This document shows positions 59,111 through 64,000 of a stretch of DNA of 64,000 nt, in pieces. Under the pieces are notes generated by a model. That model was not told the DNA's origin and ran no database searches. It saw only the letters and a program-made list of their open reading frames with translations. Source of the DNA: Paraburkholderia sp. UYCP14C (lineage in GTDB: Bacteria; Pseudomonadota; Gammaproteobacteria; Burkholderiales; Burkholderiaceae); contig NZ_SELS01000022.1 in NCBI RefSeq assembly GCF_004197395.1, positions 62,001 through 126,000 on the forward strand. Reading direction: 5' to 3'. The position numbers and the translations under genes are program-made. Every line of letters starts with the position of its first letter. The stretch's first letter is position 1.

Positions 59111-59461
59111 ATGACCATCGACGAACTGCTCGAGCAGCTACTGGCGTTTCGCGACGCGCGCGACTGGCGGCAGTTTCATACGCTGCGCAATCTGATCGTC
59201 TCCACCGGCATCGAAGCCGGCGAGCTTCTGGAGACGATTCAATGGAAGTCCGACGCGCAGATCGACGCGCTGCTCGTCGATCCGGCGCAATCGACGAACC
59301 TCAGGCACGAGTGCGCCGACGTCTTCATGTACCTGATGCTGGTCGCTCATACCGCCGGCTTCGATCTCGTCGACGCGGCAGCGGAAAAACTGAAGCTGAA
59401 CGAAGCGCGCTACCCCGTCGACAAGGCGAAAGGGACCGCCGCGAAGTATTCCGAGCTTTGA
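59111..59461 (+). CDS. MazG-like nucleotide pyrophosphohydrolase (dCTP pyrophosphatase type)
   Basis: 116-residue all-alpha NTP pyrophosphatase-like protein. The metal-binding acidic residues are in EAGELLE near residue 40 and ECADVFMYLM near residue 75, matching the DCTPP/RS21-C6 pattern. ATG 59111 gives the family start. It follows moaC by 31 bases and is likely co-transcribed. It should clean non-standard or excess nucleotides. Confidence 0.88.
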   Translation: MTIDELLEQLLAFRDARDWRQFHTLRNLIVSTGIEAGELLETIQWKSDAQIDALLVDPAQSTNLRHECADVFMYLMLVAHTAGFDLVDAAAEKLKLNEARYPVDKAKGTAAKYSEL

Positions 59462-59518
59462 ACTTGGAGGCGCGCAAGCCTGGCTTGGCGTCAGCGCGCC
59501 TAAGCTTGCGCCTCGCGA

Positions 59519-61321
59519 TCAATCTTCGTCGCTGTCGTCGTCCGGCGTCGCATCGGGCGCCGGCGTGCCGTAGCGCTTCACCAACTGCTCCCTGAAGCCC
59601 GCGAGCGACTTCTGCTCGTCGACGAGCTGGTACAGATAGCCGAGCTGCGCCGGCCAGTCCTTCAGTTCCTCGGCGAAGATCCGCAGGCGTTCGACCGTGT
59701 CGAGCGCGGCCGCGGTATCGCCGGTCAGCGCCTGCAGCACCGCATAGCGACGCAGCACCGTCTCACCCGGCAACAGCGCGATCGCCTGCTTGTGCATTGC
59801 GAGCTTGCGCTGCAGGTTCAGCGGATTCATCGGCTGCAGCGTCGCGAGACCGTATTCGCCCCACGCGCCGAACAGGAACGACGGATCGGCGCCGTACTGC
59901 TCGGCCGGACGCGCGCCGTAGTACAGCACCTCGGCACGCGCATAGTCGCGATATACCGGATACAGCGCGGCGAGTCCGCCGAACACCACAACCGCGAACG
60001 CGCCGAGCGACAGATTCGCCGGCACCGCGCGCAACGGCCGCGTTTCGAGCAGGCCGAACACGAACATCGCGGGCAACAGGAAGAACATGTACTGCTGCGG
60101 ATACTCGACGAGCGCATGCATCGTCAGCACACCGATCAGCGCGATGCCGAACACGCGCGCGGCGCTTTGCGGCGCACGCACGACACGCACGAGCCACGCG
60201 ACGAGACCCACGAGCACGATCGCGAGGCCGATCAGACCCGTTTTCGCGAGCAGATCGACGAAGATGTCGTGCGAGTTGTTGGCGATTTCGACGCCGCCCA
60301 GCTGCCTGACGAGCTCGAACTGATAGCTCGGGAATCCGCCCCAGCCGACGCCGAGCAGCGGATGCTGCTTGAACATCGTCCAGCCGTATTTCAACAGTGC
60401 GATGCGCGGCGCGATCTGGCCGGCGTCCTGGAAGCGCTCGGCCGCCGACTGCCCGAGGTCCAGGTGGTAGCGCACATTGGCCCAGCGGATCAGCGCATTG
60501 ACCACGAAGAACAACACCCCGAGCGCGATCGGCACCAGCCATTCGCGGTTGCTACGGCGCAGTTGCGGTTCGTTGCGCGTCTGCGCGAAGGCCATCCAGA
60601 AGCCGGCCACGACGATCACCCCCATCTGCAGCCACGGACCGCGCGACACGGTCAGCGCGAGGCCGACCGAGAAAATCGTCGACACGAGCAGCCAGATCGG
60701 CACTGCGATGCGGCGCGTCTGCACGAGGTACAGCGCACCCGCCATCGCGAACGCGATATACGTCGCCAGGTGGTTCGCCTGCGCCATGTTGCCGAACGGC
60801 CGGCGCTCGACGGTAATGTTGTACGCGACGACGAGCGGAGCCACGCGTGTCTCGAGGTGAAACAGCTGGATCACCTGGCTGAACACCGCGAACAGACCGC
60901 CGACGATCAGCGCCCCCGCCGCCCAGCGCAGCGCGGTTTCGTCGAGCTTCACGCGCGCGAAGCCATAGCCTGCGTGCACGGCCATCCACGCGGCGAGCAG
61001 GAAGCCCGCGCCGAGCCAGTTCATCGACGGCTCCGTGGCCGGCAGCACGAACGTCTGCACGACCAGCACGAGGCCGAACAGCAAGGGCACGAGCGCGACC
61101 GTGGGCGACGCGAAGCTCACGCGCGGCCGCGTGGTCGCGACCAGCAGCACGACGGCCGCTCCGGTCAGCAGATACAGCGCGAGCGCGGTGAATTCGGCGT
61201 AGAAGGTTGGGATCGGATACGTATGGTTGGCAACCGCGTAGGGCAGGATCAACGCAAGAGCCAGCAGTACGAGAGACAGGTAGCGCGCGAAAGGGGTGGG
61301 CATCGAATCAACGGTGGGCAT
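59519..61321 (-). CDS. pglL: PglL-family O-oligosaccharyltransferase
   Basis: 600-residue inner membrane protein with about 12 segments. It carries the Wzy_C/O-antigen ligase domain, with the essential periplasmic His likely in ANNSHDIFVDLLAKTG and the neighbouring motif GVGWGGFPSYQFELV. The C-terminal region is a soluble helical part of the PglL type. ATG 61321 or 61303 is the start; neither has a clear binding site. It transfers lipid-linked glycans onto proteins in the periplasm. The pilin gene directly upstream on the same strand makes pilin a likely target. Confidence 0.87.
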   Translation of the reverse strand: MPTVDSMPTPFARYLSLVLLALALILPYAVANHTYPIPTFYAEFTALALYLLTGAAVVLLVATTRPRVSFASPTVALVPLLFGLVLVVQTFVLPATEPSMNWLGAGFLLAAWMAVHAGYGFARVKLDETALRWAAGALIVGGLFAVFSQVIQLFHLETRVAPLVVAYNITVERRPFGNMAQANHLATYIAFAMAGALYLVQTRRIAVPIWLLVSTIFSVGLALTVSRGPWLQMGVIVVAGFWMAFAQTRNEPQLRRSNREWLVPIALGVLFFVVNALIRWANVRYHLDLGQSAAERFQDAGQIAPRIALLKYGWTMFKQHPLLGVGWGGFPSYQFELVRQLGGVEIANNSHDIFVDLLAKTGLIGLAIVLVGLVAWLVRVVRAPQSAARVFGIALIGVLTMHALVEYPQQYMFFLLPAMFVFGLLETRPLRAVPANLSLGAFAVVVFGGLAALYPVYRDYARAEVLYYGARPAEQYGADPSFLFGAWGEYGLATLQPMNPLNLQRKLAMHKQAIALLPGETVLRRYAVLQALTGDTAAALDTVERLRIFAEELKDWPAQLGYLYQLVDEQKSLAGFREQLVKRYGTPAPDATPDDDSDED

Positions 61322-61466
61322 CGGCAACCGGCGCACTATACAAAAAATTCGTTGCACTGTGCGCCGGCCCGGCCGAAATAGGCTGAAAATCAGCCCTTTA
61401 CGTTGTGGCTTCAACTCATCCGCTCAGCGTTCGGCCGCTGTCTCGTTCGCTGACTCAGCTACCCCC

Positions 61467-62090
61467 TTACGATCGGCATTCGGGCGGCGCCAGGTTCGCT
61501 GCGAGCGTCGGCGCTTCGGTTGGCATCGGCCCCGAACCCGGCGCCGGCAACGACGACGCGCTCTTGCCGCCCGCAAAGCATTCCCACGTCAGCGCGCCGG
61601 TCTGCACCGCGTCCTTGCTCAACGCGACGCGTGCGCTCGGCGCGTCCGCATTGTCCGGCACCGAGGGCACCAGCGTCATCGTGTTGGCACCGGACTGCGC
61701 GACCCGCGTCGAGTACGTGATCATGATCTGGCCGGTGTCGTCGTCGATCTGGATCGACTCGACGTTGCGGGTGGCGGGCGGCGACGCATAACCGCCGCTG
61801 AACGCGTTGCCGCTCGCGGCGTTTTCGGCCACCGCGAGCCGCGCCGACGCCGCGAGCGACAAGCCCTCGCCGACCCGGCTGCGCGCCAGATAGTCCTGAT
61901 ACGCGGGAATTGCATAGGCCGCGATCACGCCGACGATCGCGAGCACGATCATCAATTCGATCAGCGTGAAACCGACGCCGCAGCGGCGGCAGATGCGCGC
62001 AAACCAGTTCGCGCGCCAGCGTGCGCGGCGCGACGAACGCATGGATTGCGTCGACTGGGAGTAAGGGGAATACGGCAGGGTAACGATCAT
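61467..62090 (-). CDS. pilA: Type IV pilin, major pilin-like
   Basis: 207-residue prepilin. The processing motif [20 protein letters not shown] gives a Phe at mature position 1 and Glu at +5, the classical type IVa signature. ATG 62090 has AGGAG nine bases upstream but makes a leader of 40 residues, far longer than the usual 5-10; a shorter one from ATG 62042 has no binding site. Two cysteines near the C terminus (TWECFAGG and PPECRS) would form the D-loop, and a Ser/Pro/Ala-rich stretch lies between them. The ligase gene pglL follows 145 bases on. Confidence 0.88.
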   Translation of the reverse strand: MIVTLPYSPYSQSTQSMRSSRRARWRANWFARICRRCGVGFTLIELMIVLAIVGVIAAYAIPAYQDYLARSRVGEGLSLAASARLAVAENAASGNAFSGGYASPPATRNVESIQIDDDTGQIMITYSTRVAQSGANTMTLVPSVPDNADAPSARVALSKDAVQTGALTWECFAGGKSASSLPAPGSGPMPTEAPTLAANLAPPECRS

Positions 62091-62251
62091 CGGCAGACTC
62101 CTGATACGAGAAACGCCTGCCCCGTGGATCGGGAACAGACGCTTCAATCGTAGCGAGCGAAGCTCGCGCGTCACAGTCAGCCGGATGGCCAGGCTTGCAT
62201 TCGGACGGCATCACGGTTTAGGCACTGGCACTGGCACCGTCACCGCCACGC

Positions 62252-62956
62252 TCACACCGCCGCGCGTTTCGCGTGACGGCGCTTGAGCAGATAACCGACG
62301 ATCACGACGAACAGCGCCCCCGCGATGCTCATCCCGTATTCGGCGACCGGCGTGTCGAGGATCGGCCAGCGGTCGCCGGCCGGGTCGTTGACCATCAGAC
62401 CGCCCGCGATCCAGCCGAGCAGCCCCGCGCCGAACAGCACGATGCCCGGAAAGCGATCGAGCAGCTTCAGAATCAGCTGGCTGCCCCACACGATCAGCGG
62501 AATGCTCACGACGAGGCCGAAGATCACCAGAGCCAGACGATGCTCGTGCTCCGCGGCTTCGGCCGCGCCCGCGATCGCGATCACGTTGTCGACGCTCATC
62601 ACCGCATCCGCGACGATGATCGTCTTCACCGCCGAGATCAGCTTGTCGGCCGGCTTCACGTTGCCGTGCCCCTCGTGCGCCGGCGCGAGCAGGCGCACGC
62701 CGATCCACAGCAGCAGCAGGCCGCCGGCGAACTTCAGGAACGGCACGTCGAGCAGCACGACCGCGAACGCGATCAGCACGACCCGCAGCACGATCGCGCC
62801 GACGGTCCCCCACACGATGCCGCGCATGCGCTGCGACTGCGGCAGGTTGCGGCAGGCGAGCGCAATCACGACCGCGTTATCGCCGCCGAGCAGAATGTCG
62901 ATAACGATGATCTGAAAGACCGAGCCCCAGTGGAGGGTCGTGAAGAATTCGAGCAT
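62252..62956 (-). CDS. TerC-family membrane protein (YjbE/YkoY type)
   Basis: 234-residue inner membrane protein with about seven segments. Two acidic TerC motifs are present: ILLGGDNAVVIALA near residue 20 and ADAVMSVDNVIAIAG near residue 118, the Asp residues thought to handle metal ions. ATG 62956 gives the family N terminus (MLEFFTTLHW). Relatives export manganese or help load metals onto secreted proteins. It follows sucD on this strand but is separated by a terminator. Confidence 0.88.
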   Translation of the reverse strand: MLEFFTTLHWGSVFQIIVIDILLGGDNAVVIALACRNLPQSQRMRGIVWGTVGAIVLRVVLIAFAVVLLDVPFLKFAGGLLLLWIGVRLLAPAHEGHGNVKPADKLISAVKTIIVADAVMSVDNVIAIAGAAEAAEHEHRLALVIFGLVVSIPLIVWGSQLILKLLDRFPGIVLFGAGLLGWIAGGLMVNDPAGDRWPILDTPVAEYGMSIAGALFVVIVGYLLKRRHAKRAAV

Positions 62957-63017
62957 GAAAAAAGCATCACAAAGAATCAGCCGGACGGACAGCAACCCGG
63001 CGCAGGCGCGGACAAAA

Positions 63018-63049
63018 AAAAGCGGGGGAGTCTGCACTCCCCCGCTTTT
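63018..63049 (-). terminator. Intrinsic terminator of sucD
   Basis: AAAAGCGGGGGAG (63018-63030) and CTCCCCCGCTTTT (63037-63049) form a 13-bp stem with a six-base loop. On the - strand it runs into eight T residues. It lies about 70 bases after the sucD stop. Confidence 0.93.
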
Positions 63050-63120
63050 CGGGACCGCTCGCTCACGAAAGGGCTTCGTAAGCGTATCAAAATCGCGCGC
63101 CTACGGCACGCGATTTCGAT

Positions 63121-64000
63121 TTACAGCATCGCCTTCAGAAGACGCGCCATTTCCGACGGGTTCTTCGTGACCTTGATACCGCATGCGTCCATGATTTCCA
63201 GCTTCGCTTCAGCGGTGTCCGCACCGCCCGAGATCAGCGCGCCGGCGTGGCCCATGCGCTTGCCCGGAGGCGCCGTGACGCCAGCGATGAAGCCAACCAC
63301 CGGCTTCTTCATGTTGTCCTTGATCCACTCGGCAGCGTTCGCTTCGTCCGGACCGCCGATTTCGCCGATCATGATGACGGCGTCCGTATCCGGATCGTCG
63401 TTGAACATCTTCATCACGTCGATGTGCTTCAGACCGTTGATCGGGTCGCCGCCGATACCGACTGCCGACGACTGGCCGAGGCCGATCGCGGTCAGCTGGC
63501 CGACTGCTTCATACGTCAGCGTGCCCGAACGCGACACGACGCCGATGCGGCCCTTGCGGTGGATGTGACCCGGCATGATGCCGATCTTCAGCTCGTCCGG
63601 CGTGATCGTGCCCGGGCAATTCGGTCCGAGCAGCAGCGTCTTGCGGTTTTCTGCGCGCATGCGAGCCTTGAGCTCGATCATGTCGCGGACGGGAATGCCT
63701 TCCGTGATGCAGATTGCGAGATCCAGGTCGGCTTCGACTGCTTCCCAGATTGCCGCGGCAGCGCCTGCCGGCGGAACGTAAATCACCGACACGGTCGCGC
63801 CCGTTTCGGCCTTGGCTTCTGCGACGCTAGCGTAGATGGGAATGCCTTCGAAATCTTCGCCGGCGCGCTTCGGGTTCACGCCCGCGACGTACGCTTCGCG
63901 GCCGTTTGCGTATTCACGGCAAGCACGCGTGTGGAACTGACCGGTCTTGCCGGTGATGCCCTGCGTGATGACCTTGGTGTCTTTGTTGATCAGAATCGAC
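63121..64000 (-). CDS. sucD: Succinate-CoA ligase alpha subunit (partial, start cut by the window edge)
   Basis: Alpha subunit of the TCA-cycle enzyme making succinate and ATP or GTP from succinyl-CoA. The window stops two bases short of the start: the last base is the G of the ATG and the first full codon in view is Ser 2 (SILINKDTKVITQGITGKTG). The full protein would have 293 residues, the normal size. The CoA-binding fold fills the first half, and the active-site phosphohistidine is in GKRMGHAGALISGG. The beta subunit gene should lie just beyond the edge. Confidence 0.95.
   Translation of the reverse strand, partial: SILINKDTKVITQGITGKTGQFHTRACREYANGREAYVAGVNPKRAGEDFEGIPIYASVAEAKAETGATVSVIYVPPAGAAAAIWEAVEADLDLAICITEGIPVRDMIELKARMRAENRKTLLLGPNCPGTITPDELKIGIMPGHIHRKGRIGVVSRSGTLTYEAVGQLTAIGLGQSSAVGIGGDPINGLKHIDVMKMFNDDPDTDAVIMIGEIGGPDEANAAEWIKDNMKKPVVGFIAGVTAPPGKRMGHAGALISGGADTAEAKLEIMDACGIKVTKNPSEMARLLKAML

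Noticed and set aside
62957-63017. Manganese (yybP-ykoY) riboswitch in front of the TerC-family gene
   Set aside because: TerC/YkoY genes often have one, but only 60 bases separate the gene from the sucD terminator and no such fold can be seen.

Overview
This 64 kb window is high-GC chromosomal DNA with a gene order typical of the order Burkholderiales, most like Burkholderia or Paraburkholderia. The main pointers are the pgk-pyk-fba-purC-purE-purK-sua5 block, a BpeAB-OprB-type efflux locus with a divergent TetR gene, a zur-znuACB operon, pilA beside a PglL-type ligase, and TerC next to sucD. I saw no rRNA, tRNA, CRISPR array, intact insertion sequence or prophage.

Layout. (1) 1-14.2 kb is a polyol catabolism locus. 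On the + strand it has D-arabinitol 4-dehydrogenase, xylulokinase and a SorC-family regulator. On the - strand it has a polyol dehydrogenase, an ABC importer and a HAD phosphatase. Both outward-facing promoters share a gapped 55-bp module, the best candidate for the operator of the SorC regulator. Between the convergent ends (4.2-8.0 kb) sits an islet with a multidomain peptidoglycan-hydrolase-like protein and a small exported protein next to it, resembling a secreted effector and its immunity protein. (2) 14.3-17.8 kb is the zinc operon zur-znuA-znuC-znuB, with a Zur-box-like palindrome in front. (3) 17.8-22.5 kb has S-formylglutathione hydrolase, an internally deleted formaldehyde dehydrogenase gene, a second FGGY kinase and a nucleobase permease. 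(4) 22.6-29.7 kb is the RND pump and its TetR regulator, with a near-match to the E. coli AcrR operator between them. (5) 29.8-37.5 kb has a cysteine hydrolase and GlxA-type regulator pair, two or three small genes, and a degP-sensor kinase-response regulator group. (6) 37.7-41.9 kb has PBP4, a fatty acid hydroxylase-like membrane protein and a GDSL esterase. (7) 42-50.3 kb holds Sua5, the purine genes and the glycolytic genes. (8) 50.6-59.5 kb has azlCD, ilvE, a zinc-finger protein, waaF, several small enzymes, a BepA-like protease, moaC and a MazG-like protein. (9) 59.5-64 kb has pglL, a type IV pilin gene, TerC and sucD, which is cut by the window edge.

How it fits together. The polyol genes make a complete route: ABC uptake, oxidation to a ketose (D-xylulose for arabinitol), and phosphorylation by XylB. 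Most of the rest is core metabolism and envelope biology. The unusual parts are the toxin-like islet, the shared regulatory module, the deleted adhC and the pilin/ligase pair. Start sites were moved to codons with ribosome binding sites or family-typical N termini where the longest open frame was implausible. All family names are from reading protein motifs; no database search was run.
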